A stretch of 64,000 nt of DNA, taken from assembly GCF_004116385.1 (NCBI RefSeq), contig NZ_PEIB01000031.1:1-64000 (forward strand), read 5' to 3'. Each line of letters begins with the position of its first letter. Within the stretch, counting starts at the first letter, position 1. The translations under genes and the position numbers were made by a program. The DNA comes from Veronia nyctiphanis (lineage in GTDB: Bacteria; Pseudomonadota; Gammaproteobacteria; Enterobacterales; Vibrionaceae). This document shows, piece by piece, positions 28,141-37,500 of the stretch. Below the pieces are notes generated by a model. The model made no database searches and had not been told where the DNA came from. It was given only the letters and a program-made list of their open reading frames with translations.

Positions 28141-29181
28141 GTGAAATTAAAGGCACTGATGGCTGCGACTACTGTTGGCCTGACAGCACTTATGGCGGGT
28201 AATGCACACGCTGCATCTCGTGACTATATCAGTATTGTTGGTTCATCGACGGTTTACCCGTTCGCTACAGTTGTTGCTGAGCGCTTTGGCCGCACATCGT
28301 CTTTTGCTGTTCCAAAAATTGAATCAACGGGTTCAGGCGGCGGTCTTAAACTGTTTTGTGCAGGTGTAGGCGAAAACACGCCAGATATCACTAACGCTTC
28401 TCGCAAAATCAAGAGCTCTGAAGTTGAGCTTTGTGCGAAGAACGGCGTAAACGATATCGTTGAAATCAAAATCGGTTATGACGGCATCGCATTCGCTAAC
28501 TCTAAGAAGAGCGAGCAATTCAATGTTGAGCTGAAAGACATCTTTACTGCACTGGCTAAAGTTGTTCCTGATGCGAACGGTAACCTGATTCCTAACCCAA
28601 ACAAAACGTGGAAAGATGTAAACCCATCTCTTCCTGCTACTAAAATCGAAGTTCTTGGTCCACCACCAACGTCAGGTACTCGCGATGCATTCGTAGAGCT
28701 TGCGATGGAAGGCGGTTGTAAGAAATACCCAGAACTTGCTGCTCTTAAGAAGCAAGACAAGAAGAAGTACAAAGCAGTTTGTCACGGTATTCGTGAAGAC
28801 GGTGCGTTCATCGAAGCAGGTGAGAACGACAACCTGATCGTTCAGAAGCTTGATGCAAATCCACAAGCTTTCGGTATCTTCGGCTTCAGCTTCCTGGATC
28901 AAAACTCTGACAAAGTGCAGGGCTCTAAGATTGCAGGTGTTGCACCAAGCTTTAATGCTATCGGTGACGGCTCATACCCAGTGTCTCGCTCTCTTTACTT
29001 CTACGTGAAGAAAGCACACCAGAACGTTGTTCCAGGTCTGAAAGAGTACGTTACTTCTTTCACATCTGAAGATGCAATCGGTGATGAAGGCTACCTGACT
29101 GACCGTGGTCTGATTCCACTGGCAGCTCGCGAATGGAAAGTTGTTCGTAACAGTGCTGTAGATTTAACTCCTAACCTGTAA
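28141..29181 (+). CDS. pstS: Phosphate ABC transporter substrate-binding protein PstS
   Basis: 346 residues from GTG 28141, which has GGAGG five bases upstream. A signal peptide of about 24 residues ends in AHA. Phosphate-binding loops are visible as VGSSTVYP (about 33-40), STGSGGG (about 62-68) and SGTRDAF (about 178-184). Binds periplasmic phosphate and delivers it to the PstC/PstA channel. Codon use is strongly biased compared with neighbours, in line with high expression during phosphate limitation. First gene of pstSCAB; a hairpin at 29199 separates it from pstC and may favour the pstS message. Confidence 0.93.
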   Translation: MKLKALMAATTVGLTALMAGNAHAASRDYISIVGSSTVYPFATVVAERFGRTSSFAVPKIESTGSGGGLKLFCAGVGENTPDITNASRKIKSSEVELCAKNGVNDIVEIKIGYDGIAFANSKKSEQFNVELKDIFTALAKVVPDANGNLIPNPNKTWKDVNPSLPATKIEVLGPPPTSGTRDAFVELAMEGGCKKYPELAALKKQDKKKYKAVCHGIREDGAFIEAGENDNLIVQKLDANPQAFGIFGFSFLDQNSDKVQGSKIAGVAPSFNAIGDGSYPVSRSLYFYVKKAHQNVVPGLKEYVTSFTSEDAIGDEGYLTDRGLIPLAAREWKVVRNSAVDLTPNL

Positions 29182-29198
29182 TTCAGGCTAGGTTAAGA

Positions 29199-29220
29199 GG
29201 CCGGGTAAGCGCACCCGGCC
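29199..29220 (+). terminator. Hairpin between pstS and pstC (attenuator or mRNA stabiliser)
   Basis: GGCCGGGT and ACCCGGCC form a perfect 8-bp stem with an AAGCGC loop, followed only by TTGT. The weak U-tract fits partial read-through, which would give more pstS than pstCAB transcript. Confidence 0.65.
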
Positions 29221-29254
29221 TTGTACAATTCACTCTTGTTGTTTCGGAGTATGT

Positions 29255-30635
29255 ATGCAAGCGTCGACGTTAATGGCGTTAATTTTGTTTTTAGCGATAA
29301 GTGCATTTTTGGTAGCGCGTAAGCGTTCCAAAGAGCTGGCAGTCGCACAGGGCGGATTGAAATCTTTTCACTCGCGTCCATCTTATTACGGTTCTTTCGC
29401 TGCTATTCTTGCAGCCGTTCCCGCTTTAATCCTTTTTCTCATTTGGAACGCCGTCGAACCTTCTTTGGTTCAATCTTTGGTGCTGGCACAGCTGCCAGAA
29501 GCTCACCAGAGCTCAACGGGAAATACCAATCTTCTATTTAGCCAAATTGTAAATATCGCTAAAGGCATCCTCCAGTCTGAAGATCCTGCTCTTCTAGATG
29601 CAGCGGCTCATTACACTCAGCTTAACCACACCGGAAACCTGATTAAGGCTGTTGCTTTGGTTTCTTTATCTCTAGCTGGCTGTGCCGCAGGTTGGAAATT
29701 CATTCGTCCTCGTTTTAAAGCTCAACACTACGTTGAGTTCGTGTTACAAGGCTTCTTGCTGGCATGTTCAACGTTGGCAATTTTGACCTCTCTGGGTATT
29801 GTTCTTTCGGTACTTTTTGAAGCGTTACGCTTCTTCCAGATGGTTCCCATCACCGATTTTATTTTCGGTATTGAGTGGTCGCCGCAAATAGCTCTGCGCA
29901 GTGACCAGCAAGGCGCCAGTGGCGCTTTTGGTGCGGTTCCATTATTTACCGGCACACTGATGATTTCATTCATCGCGATGTTGGTTGCGGCCCCAGTTGG
30001 CTTGATGAGTGCTATTTATCTTTCTGAATACTCGTCTCCTCGTGTCAGAAACGTTGTTAAGCCAGTCCTTGAGATACTCGCGGGTGTCCCGACCGTAGTT
30101 TACGGCGTATTTGCCGCGTTGACTGTTGCACCGCTCATCCGTGATTTTGCACATGCCATTGGATTTGATAGTGCATCGGCAGAAAGTGCTCTTGCTGCCG
30201 GGCTTGTAATGGGTGTGATGATCATACCTTTCGTCTCGTCACTGTCAGACGATGTCATCACTGCAGTGCCTCAGTCGCTTCGTGATGGCTCTCTAGGCTT
30301 GGTGCAACAAAATCAGAAACCATCATTAATGTCGTTCTTCCAGCGGCGCTGCCGGGTATTGTCGGTGGCTTACTACTGGCAGTTTCGCGCGCAATTGGCG
30401 AAACCATGATCGTTGTTATGGCGGTCGCCTGTCGGCGAATCTGACGGCTAACCCACTTGAGTCGGTTACGACAGTCACGGTTCAAATCGTAACCTTGCTC
30501 GTCGGCGACCAAGAGTTTGACAGTCCGAAAACACTCGCTGCATTTGCGTTGGGATTGACACTCTTCGTCGGTACTCTAGCGCTGAACTTTGTCGCACTTC
30601 GTATCGTCAAGAAATATCGAGAGCAGTATGACTGA
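29255..30635 (+). CDS. pstC: Phosphate ABC transporter permease PstC (two frameshifts)
   Basis: Inner-membrane subunit of the phosphate importer. It has the long N-terminal extension with an extra membrane segment found in the longer PstC type. The frame breaks after SLRDGSLGL. Adding one G near 30300 (TTGG to TTGGG) restores [20 protein letters not shown] and [12 protein letters not shown], the ABC-permease EAA-type loop. Adding one G near 30426 restores the C-terminus through [13 protein letters not shown] to a TGA at 30633. The restored length is about 460 residues. The stop overlaps the pstA start (ATGACTGA). The intact rest of the operon suggests the two missing G are sequence errors. 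Confidence 0.85.
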
Positions 30636-31929
30636 TAAATTATTAGAGATCTCCAAGATCAAAAAGGAGAGGGTCCAAGCGGGCCTTAAACGTCGTAGAA
30701 ACAAAGAATCACGTTTTCGTTCATATGGTATCGCATCGATATTGATGGCGTTTGCGTTCTTGCTTGTGATGATCACGGTGATCGTTTTCAAAGGTCATAC
30801 GGCGTTTTATACCACTGAAATTCGACTCGATGTACAGCTTGATGCTGAAACTCTTGGCCTAAAAGAGGGAGAAGTTGACCCTCAAGTACTTGGTCAGGGT
30901 AGCTATCGTAAAGCACTTCGTAATGCGTTACGTGAGGTTATTCCAGTCGATGGCAGAAAAGATAAGCGAGAGCTTTACAGGTTCATCTCGAACGGTGCTG
31001 AATATGACCTTAGGGATACCGTCATCAACAACCCTGAACTGATTGGAACGACCTATAGCTATTGGGCGCAGGCGGGCGATAACTTTAACCAGTTCAACAA
31101 GGGCAATATTCGCCGCGATATTCCTGAAACGTCTCGCCAGTTCAAAGATAAGCATATTGGTTGGTTTGACAGAATAGTTGAAGACGATAGAGTTCGAACT
31201 GTGTTCAACAAGCACTTCTTCACCAACGGTGACAGCCGTGACCCAGAGCTTGCAGGCATTTGGGGGGCGACTGTGGGTTCGTTCTACACCTTGTTGGTGA
31301 CGTTGGCACTGAGTTTCCCAATTGGTGTTGCTGCTGCGATTTATCTTGAAGAGTTTGCTCCACGTAACCGTGCGACGGAGTTGATCGAAATTAATATCAA
31401 CAACCTCGCTGCTGTACCTTCAATTGTATTTGGTTTGCTTGGTCTTGCTGTCTTCTTGAACGTTGCAGATTTGCCGCGTTCGGCGCCGTTAGTGGGTGGT
31501 TTGGTACTCACACTTATGACCTTGCCAACCATCATCATTTCGAGTCGTGCAGCGATAAAAGCGGTACCACCTTCAGTGCGTGATGCGGCACTTGGAGTTG
31601 GCGCATCGAAAATGCAAATGGTTCTACATCACGTTTTACCACTTGCGATGCCAGGAATGCTCACAGGTACTATCATAGGTATGGCGCAAGCGTTAGGAGA
31701 GACGGCTCCGTTGATTATGATTGGCATGGTTGCATTTATCGTCGATGTCCCCGGTGGCCCGTTAGACGCTGCAACAGCACTTCCTGTACAAATTTACCTC
31801 TGGGCAGATAGCCCTGAGAAAGGATTCATTGAAAACACATCCGGCGCAATCATGGTTTTATTGGCCTTTCTGGCCTTCATGAATGCAGTAGCTGTAATTT
31901 TACGTAAGCGTTTAGAGCGCCGGTGGTAG
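30628..31929 (+). CDS. pstA: Phosphate ABC transporter permease PstA
   Basis: 433 residues from ATG 30628, which overlaps the end of pstC by eight bases; an upstream in-frame start lies inside pstC. One membrane helix at about 34-55, a large periplasmic loop of about 150 residues, then the permease core from about 210 with [13 protein letters not shown] and the EAA-like loop [22 protein letters not shown]. Forms the channel with PstC. The long periplasmic insertion is typical of the longer PstA type. Followed 10 bases later by pstB. Confidence 0.92.
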   Translation: MTDKLLEISKIKKERVQAGLKRRRNKESRFRSYGIASILMAFAFLLVMITVIVFKGHTAFYTTEIRLDVQLDAETLGLKEGEVDPQVLGQGSYRKALRNALREVIPVDGRKDKRELYRFISNGAEYDLRDTVINNPELIGTTYSYWAQAGDNFNQFNKGNIRRDIPETSRQFKDKHIGWFDRIVEDDRVRTVFNKHFFTNGDSRDPELAGIWGATVGSFYTLLVTLALSFPIGVAAAIYLEEFAPRNRATELIEININNLAAVPSIVFGLLGLAVFLNVADLPRSAPLVGGLVLTLMTLPTIIISSRAAIKAVPPSVRDAALGVGASKMQMVLHHVLPLAMPGMLTGTIIGMAQALGETAPLIMIGMVAFIVDVPGGPLDAATALPVQIYLWADSPEKGFIENTSGAIMVLLAFLAFMNAVAVILRKRLERRW

Positions 31930-31939
31930 GAGCAAAAAG

Positions 31940-32812
31940 ATGACAACAACAGTAATGAGTGGAAGCGGTCTGCCAAGTTCAAAAGATGCAACCAAGATTC
32001 TGCAAAGTCACGCTGCGCCAAAAGAGACATGCGGCGTTCAGTTTGTAGATTCACCAAGAATGACGGCACGTGATGTTGGTGTGAATTATGAATACGGTGC
32101 AAAGCCCGCTATTCGTAATATCAACCTCGATATCGGCGAAAAACAAGTACTGGCGATGATTGGTCCTTCAGGTTGTGGTAAATCCACATTCCTGCGTTGC
32201 CTCAACCGCATGAACGACACGGTTCCAGGTTGTGAGGTCAAAGGTTCAATCGTGCTAGACGGCCGCGATATCTACGACAAAGATACTGAGATTGTTGAGC
32301 TTCGCTCGCAAGTGGGTATGGTATTCCAACGCCCAAACCCGTTTCCTAAGTCAATTTTTGACAACGTTGCCTATGGCCCACGTATTCACGGTCTTGTTGA
32401 TAACAAAGATGACCTTGAAGGTGTGGTAGAGCAGTCTCTTCGTCGTGCAGGTTTGTGGGACGAAGTGAAAGACCGTATGTATCAACCAGCAACAGGGTTG
32501 TCAGGTGGTCAGCAACAGCGTCTGTGTATTGCTCGTACTATTGCGATTGCGCCTGAAATTATCCTGATGGATGAGCCTTGTTCCGCGCTCGACCCAATTG
32601 CGACGGGTATCATCGAAGATCTGATTGAAGAGCTGAAAGAAAACTTCAGTATTGTCATCGTGACTCACTCAATGTCTCAGGCTTCACGTGTGTCTGACAG
32701 AACCGCTTACTTCCATTTGGGTAATCTGGTTGAAATCAACACCACTGAGAAAGTCTTCAATGACCCAGAGCACAAACTGACTCGCGACTACATCAGCGGT
32801 CGTTTCGGTTAA
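31940..32812 (+). CDS. pstB: Phosphate ABC transporter ATP-binding protein PstB
   Basis: 290 residues, the ATPase of the importer. Walker [10 protein letters not shown] (about 75-83), Q-loop in VFQRPNPFP (about 128-136), ABC signature LSGGQQQR (187-194), Walker B IILMDE (207-212) and the switch His in VTHSMSQA. An N-terminal extension of about 40 residues precedes the core. It is the last gene of pstSCAB here; phoU, which often follows pstB, is absent and replaced by a terminator. Confidence 0.95.
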   Translation: MTTTVMSGSGLPSSKDATKILQSHAAPKETCGVQFVDSPRMTARDVGVNYEYGAKPAIRNINLDIGEKQVLAMIGPSGCGKSTFLRCLNRMNDTVPGCEVKGSIVLDGRDIYDKDTEIVELRSQVGMVFQRPNPFPKSIFDNVAYGPRIHGLVDNKDDLEGVVEQSLRRAGLWDEVKDRMYQPATGLSGGQQQRLCIARTIAIAPEIILMDEPCSALDPIATGIIEDLIEELKENFSIVIVTHSMSQASRVSDRTAYFHLGNLVEINTTEKVFNDPEHKLTRDYISGRFG

Positions 32813-32837
32813 TTCTTGACTCAAAATCATTGAATCG

Positions 32838-32868
32838 AAAGCGCAGGGCGAAAACCCTGCGCTTTTTT
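32838..32868 (+). terminator. Rho-independent terminator of pstSCAB
   Basis: AAAGCGCAGGG and CCCTGCGCTTT pair around CGAAAA, followed by a T-run. It is 26 bases after the pstB stop. Confidence 0.85.
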
Positions 32869-32962
32869 GATCATCAAACAGTAACTCTTGGGGATAATTG
32901 AGCGTAACCGAACCAATGTGTCGAATGCGTGGTCAATCAGCAGGGTGAATTCGATTTTGGGC

Positions 32963-32991
32963 TTTACATCTTGCTCTGTCGGTTTTAATAT
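32963..32991 (+). promoter_or_regulatory. Sigma-70 promoter of tRNA-Ser
   Basis: TTTACA, 17-base spacer, TAATAT, then a GC-rich discriminator, placing the start of transcription a few bases before the tRNA. Confidence 0.65.
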
Positions 32992-33004
32992 TCTGCCCGC
33001 TTAC

Positions 33005-33095
33005 GGAGAGATGGCTGAGTGGTTGAAAGCACCGGTCTTGAAAACCGGCATACGTTAATAGCGTATCTAGGGTTCAAATCCCTATCTCTCCGCCA
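33005..33095 (+). tRNA. tRNA-Ser (anticodon UGA)
   Basis: 91 bases with encoded CCA. The acceptor GGAGAGA pairs with TCTCTCC, discriminator G. The anticodon stem CCGGT/ACCGG holds loop CTTGAAA with TGA at 33039-33041. The long variable arm (TACGTTAATAGCGTA) is typical of serine tRNAs, and the T-loop is GGTTCAAATCC. A terminator hairpin follows at once. No integrase or attachment-site repeat is seen next to it. Confidence 0.96.
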
Positions 33096-33101
33096 CATTT
33101 G

Positions 33102-33128
33102 AAAAAGCCGCTGATTACAGCGGCTTTT
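33102..33128 (+). terminator. Terminator after tRNA-Ser
   Basis: AAAAGCCGCTG and CAGCGGCTTTT form an almost perfect stem around ATTA. A second hairpin follows 50 bases later. Confidence 0.8.
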
Positions 33129-33177
33129 CTGCTTTCTGCTTTCTGGTTCCACCCACACAAAACGGAACCCCGGCACT

Positions 33178-33209
33178 AAAAAAGCCACCGAGTTACTGGT
33201 GGCTTTTTT
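33178..33209. terminator. Bidirectional terminator between tRNA and DUF2750 gene
   Basis: AAAAAAGCCACC and GGTGGCTTTTTT flank GAGTTACT. A-run on one side and T-run on the other fit termination in both directions; the convergent DUF2750 gene ends at 33240. Confidence 0.75.
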
Positions 33210-33239
33210 GAAATAATCCATGTAACGCTGAGTATTGGT

Positions 33240-33590
33240 TTAGAGGTAAAGCTTAGCTACTTCGCCCGGCTCCAACTCTTTACCTTCAAGGTTTTTATTC
33301 CAGTTAATGCCAACCAGCACACCGTCTTCGTCAAGTGTGATCAGCCAGTCTTCAATAAACACGTCCAGCGGTATTTCTTTTACTTCGAAATCAGCCCACT
33401 CCTCAACATTATGGAAGGCCGCATCTTCTTTTGAAGACCAAAAAGGCATGACTTCACTGTTTTCAAATTCAGTAGAATCACAAGCCAACCAGCCTTCTTC
33501 ATTTTCAAGGCTCCAAACGACGCGTGATTTTTGCGTTTCTTCGACAAATAACAAAAGGTTTGCCTGAATGTCAGCCGTTAATTTAGTCAT
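33240..33590 (-). CDS. DUF2750 domain-containing protein
   Basis: 116 residues from ATG 33590. An in-frame start 30 bases upstream would include a ribosome-site-like AAAGAAAAAAGAAATG stretch, so the shorter form is preferred. Matches DUF2750: WSLENEEGWLACDS, MPFWSSKEDA, the acidic DVFIEDWLITLDEDG and the Trp/Asn motif NWNKNLEG. Very acidic, soluble, no signal peptide. Function unknown; SMI1/KNR4-like immunity proteins show a similar acidic composition, but I see no toxin partner here. Confidence 0.75.
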   Translation of the reverse strand: MTKLTADIQANLLLFVEETQKSRVVWSLENEEGWLACDSTEFENSEVMPFWSSKEDAAFHNVEEWADFEVKEIPLDVFIEDWLITLDEDGVLVGINWNKNLEGKELEPGEVAKLYL

Positions 33591-33756
33591 TTCTTTTTTC
33601 TCTTTGTAAACTTTCCGCACAGGATACCATTGGCAGGGCGTGAAGACTCATGACATTTTCAATGTTTAGCGAGAAAGTCTTTCCGCGGTGTGGCTAATAA
33701 GCCTTTTCTGCGAGTGCGGCTATTGTGGCTGAGAGAGTAAAGTTTTGGAAAGCGAG

Positions 33757-34227
33757 ATGTCAGTGATTCAAATCCGGCCCTACCGACAGGGTGAAGAAAT
33801 AAAAATTCGCGAGGTGTTTTTTCACTCTGTACGCAATGTTTGTATTCAGCACTACAGTCAACAACAAGTTGAGGCATGGGCCGTTGAAAGCTATGACGCA
33901 GATAAACTGATGGCGATGTGTAAACACAACCAACCTTTTGTTGCGATCATTGAAAATGAGATTGTGGGTTACTCTGATCTTCAGGACGACGGTTTGATTG
34001 ACCAATTCTTTTGCCACTGGCAAGTTCAGAGGCAGGGGGTTGGTCAGGCATTGATGAACCATATATTCGAATTGGCGGAAGCGCGGGGTATTGACCGCAT
34101 TCATTCCCTTGTAAGCATCACTGCCAGACCATTCTTTGAGCGAATGGGATTTCATGTTGTTAGAGACAATGAGGTAGAGGTTCGTGGTGTGTCGTTGAAC
34201 AATTTCGTGATGGAAAAGGTGAGTTAG
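33757..34227 (+). CDS. GNAT family N-acetyltransferase
   Basis: 156 residues from ATG 33757 (an in-frame TTG lies 12 bases upstream). GNAT fold: N-terminal strand IRPYRQGEEIKIREVF, a central strand VGYSDLQDDGLIDQFFCHW, and the acetyl-CoA pyrophosphate loop VQRQGVGQALMNHI (a Q/RxxGxG/A motif). C-terminal block RPFFERMGFHVVRDNEV is typical of the YafP-like GNAT subgroup. The acceptor substrate is unknown. Its stop codon overlaps the stop of the giant gene on the other strand by four bases (TTAG). Confidence 0.85.
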   Translation: MSVIQIRPYRQGEEIKIREVFFHSVRNVCIQHYSQQQVEAWAVESYDADKLMAMCKHNQPFVAIIENEIVGYSDLQDDGLIDQFFCHWQVQRQGVGQALMNHIFELAEARGIDRIHSLVSITARPFFERMGFHVVRDNEVEVRGVSLNNFVMEKVS

Positions 34228-34583
34228 AAGCCATCATCCGTGCGTGAATTTTCTTGCTCACGCATAGCGTCGAGGTAGGTATCAGAGGTTGAGAAGTAAA
34301 CAGTATCCATTTCTGTTGTGTCAGATGTGCGGCCGTCGCTTTCTTCCACTCTCGTGATGTCTGCTTCAGCCGCGTTTCTCGATGATTCTGATTCTTTGAG
34401 ATTAATCTCAGGCGTATTGTCTGAGAAAGAAATTATCCCTGAACGCTTGTCAGTGCTGCCGTCACCAAGCGTAATTTCAATACTGTATTCGTGGTTCCCC
34501 GGTGGTATAGGCTCTGTCCAGGGTATTTTAATGTTCCAGTCGCCATCCACATCTGAACGGGTCATGTAATTCCGGTCACCCAT
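34224..34583 (-). CDS. Giant protein A, piece 9 (C-terminal end)
   Basis: About 119 residues as read. It completes an Ig-like domain begun in piece 8 (GDWNIKIPWTEPIPPGNHEY), then an acidic, Ser/Thr/Glu-rich tail ending TYLDAMREQENSRTDDGF. A type I secretion signal could be in this uncharged-to-acidic tail, but no strong motif is seen. Joined to piece 8 by one missing base near 34597. Confidence 0.7.
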   Translation of the reverse strand: MGDRNYMTRSDVDGDWNIKIPWTEPIPPGNHEYSIEITLGDGSTDKRSGIISFSDNTPEINLKESESSRNAAEADITRVEESDGRTSDTTEMDTVYFSTSDTYLDAMREQENSRTDDGF

Positions 34584-34594
34584 AAAGAGTTGTA

Positions 34595-37500
34595 CTACGC
34601 TCCTGGTTCAGTATCGCCATAAAAGAGTGGGTAGGGGTCACTCACGACTTCGGCATTTTCAGGTATGTCTAACGACGGTGCTTTGCTATGAACGGGCGCA
34701 GCAAAACCTGTCTTCTTGCTTTTTGTGTTGGTGAAATCTTCACGATCGAAGATAACTCGGCCATACATAATGTCGCTGGAACCATCGCGTTGCTGGATAG
34801 ACAGAGTGTAATCATTTCCGCCTTCAGCCAATGAAATACCTGCTGGCAGGGTAAATGCCCAGTCGCCGTTATCGTCGGCATGAGTGTGTAGCTGTTGTTC
34901 GAGCAGCTCAATAGAGACCTCAGCTCCTGCCGATGCTTTTCCCTCAAACATTGGGCGTGCAATCTGAACGGTTTGCGGTTCAAGGTAGCTGGTCGTTGGT
35001 GGGAGAGTGACGCGTGACTGCGTTGCACCATTTAAAATCGCCAGCGCTTGCTGTTCTTCTTCCAAAGCTGGATATGGCCACATGCGGGGGCTTTCCGTTG
35101 CATTAATGACAGTATCAATGCTTTGTATGTCTTTCTCGGTCTTGGCAAAGAAATCATCAGGCACAAACCCGCTTACTGGCGCATTTTTTTGTAGATCAGG
35201 GGAAGCGAATTCAGTTTGTGCAGTGTCATCTGTCGACGAAGTGTCAGCAGTCTCTGAGGCGGAAATCTCCGGCATGCGTTGTCGGAACCAAACGTCGGCA
35301 TACTCATATTCTTTCCCGTCAATTGTTGTGTAGCTGCCGATTAAACTAATGAGGTTATCGTTATTTACCGTATTCGAAGTTTCTAAGTTGAGGTTGAGAG
35401 AAGCAATGTTCGCTTCAGCAAGAGAGATAAGTTCTCCAACGTCTGTTAATCCATTGGTGTTTTTATCAACCCAGACATTCAGTTTCGGGAAGATTGCATC
35501 TGTAATGTCAATTTTTCCATCTGCATTTACATCGTGCTCTCGAAGTGCCTGAAAACCGTCCTGCGCCCTTTCGCCATTGCTGAGTAGGGTTCCTTCACCG
35601 AACATTTCACTGCCGTCATTAATTACACCATCCCGGTTTTTATCCCACACGAGAAAGGCGTCACTGTTACTGACCCAGCCAGTGATTCTGGATACACCAT
35701 CGGCATTTAAATCAAAATGAATGTGTGAAACATCTGATGACAAGGTCTGAATGCCGTCCCCATCGAGGTCGATGACAATCGGTGTAACAAAGTCATACGC
35801 TTTCACCTCAACATTCAGGCTAACGTCCGCGTAATCAGGACCAAGGGCTGGTAAGGGCCAAGGCATTGTAAACCACCCGCCGGGTATATCTTCCCACTTT
35901 GATTCTGTGCCTGAAATCAACTCATTATCAAAACCACCATGATTTTTGTATCCTTCGGAAAGAAGAACATAGTGAGTTTTATTGCCTTGGGTTATTTTTG
36001 CGCCGTCATTGGTCAGTGAAATTGATGCATCGCCTGTGGTGTAACCGAAGTTGGCACCATCTGGAATTAGAAACAGCCCCATGGATGCCGCATTATTGAC
36101 GTAGGCGGTGACGTTTTTGCTGCCGTTATTGTAGTCGGCAATTCTTGAAATCATGACCTCGACATCAATGATGTTTCCATTGTTGTCCATCACATAGTAG
36201 CCAAGGCTACTTTGCATTTTCGGCCAACCGCCATTCCAGAGATTTTGCATTCTGATTTGTAGTTGTTTGACACCATTGAGATCCCAGAGCCCCTCGCTAT
36301 TTCGCGTTACGGCGTCATTATCGAAGATGGTGACACCAGCAGATGCCCAACCACTTTGGTATTGTGTCGACGCCTTGAGGGTATATTTTTCTCCGCCTTC
36401 GTAATGGCTGTCTTCATACGTTTCTACCAATACATCAAAGGAATTTGTATTAGCCGCAAGGTTAATGCCGGACGACGTATAGTTAGACCAGGAGGATGTC
36501 CCACTCACACGATACTTGAGTTGGCTGTTGAAATCGTAGCCCGCACTTGCAGTGCCGTTTTGGTACTGAAGAGTGACATTAGTTGTGTTGGCCGATTGAC
36601 TGCTCATTGTGAACGTGTGGAAGGGGGTATGTCCTTCCCATGCGTTAATGTTACTGAGGTTTGATGTCAGTACGGGCGCTGAATCATTATCACTGATAGT
36701 CACAACGCCTTTACCTGACGATGAATTCCAGCTATCGCCCTCTACACGCGCCCAGACTGAAAAGGTTTCGTTGCCTTCATAAACGTTGTCGTCATGTGTT
36801 TTGAAGCTTAGGTCAAACGAGGAATGGCCAGCGGGTACATCTATTGTGTAGCCGCTCCCGATGTTGCCAGTATGGTGTTGCCAACTTCCACTACCAAAAC
36901 GCACCCAGAACTCACTCTCAGAAAAATCACTGCCTGCTGCGGCAGATGCCGAGTCAAGATCAATCTGAACGCGTGTTGTTTGATCTGAAGACCTATTGAG
37001 AGTGACAACAGGGTAGGCATAGCCATTCTCGGTGACAGACACGTTTGACACGTTGCTGACATGTATCGGGTCATTATCATTAATGGTGACTGTGCCAATG
37101 ACGGGTGATTGGTTCTCTGCATTTGCCCTGATGGTGAAGCTCTCCGTGGTCTCATTTACTGAATTATCTACAGTGCCTACTTTTACACTAAAGCTTGACG
37201 TGTTGGCGGGGACACTCAGCCACTGACCTGAAGCAAAGCTCCCTTTGTTTTGCCAGCCATTGCCGTCGTTAAAATTCACATAAAGTGTTTCATAATGGTC
37301 AACGTTGCCGCCCAACGCCGAGCCATTCCAGGCATCGAGCCATATTGATGTTGCGCTGGTTGAGGTGTTACTGAGCGTAACGGTAACAGAGGCGTCTTGA
37401 CCTTCGGTGACTGTGGTGCTGGATACAGACGAAACAGTGGGTTTATCAGAATCATCGGTGAGCGTTATAACGCCTTTGTGCTTGCTCCCGGTCCAAGATT

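Noticed and set aside
33005-33095. tRNA-Ser as an integration site for a genomic island
   Set aside because: No integrase, no direct repeat of the tRNA 3' end and ordinary genes on both sides.
32985-33221. An apparent open frame across tRNA-Ser on the minus strand
   Set aside because: It is the antisense of the tRNA and its terminators and contains the well known spurious motif RDRDLNPR.
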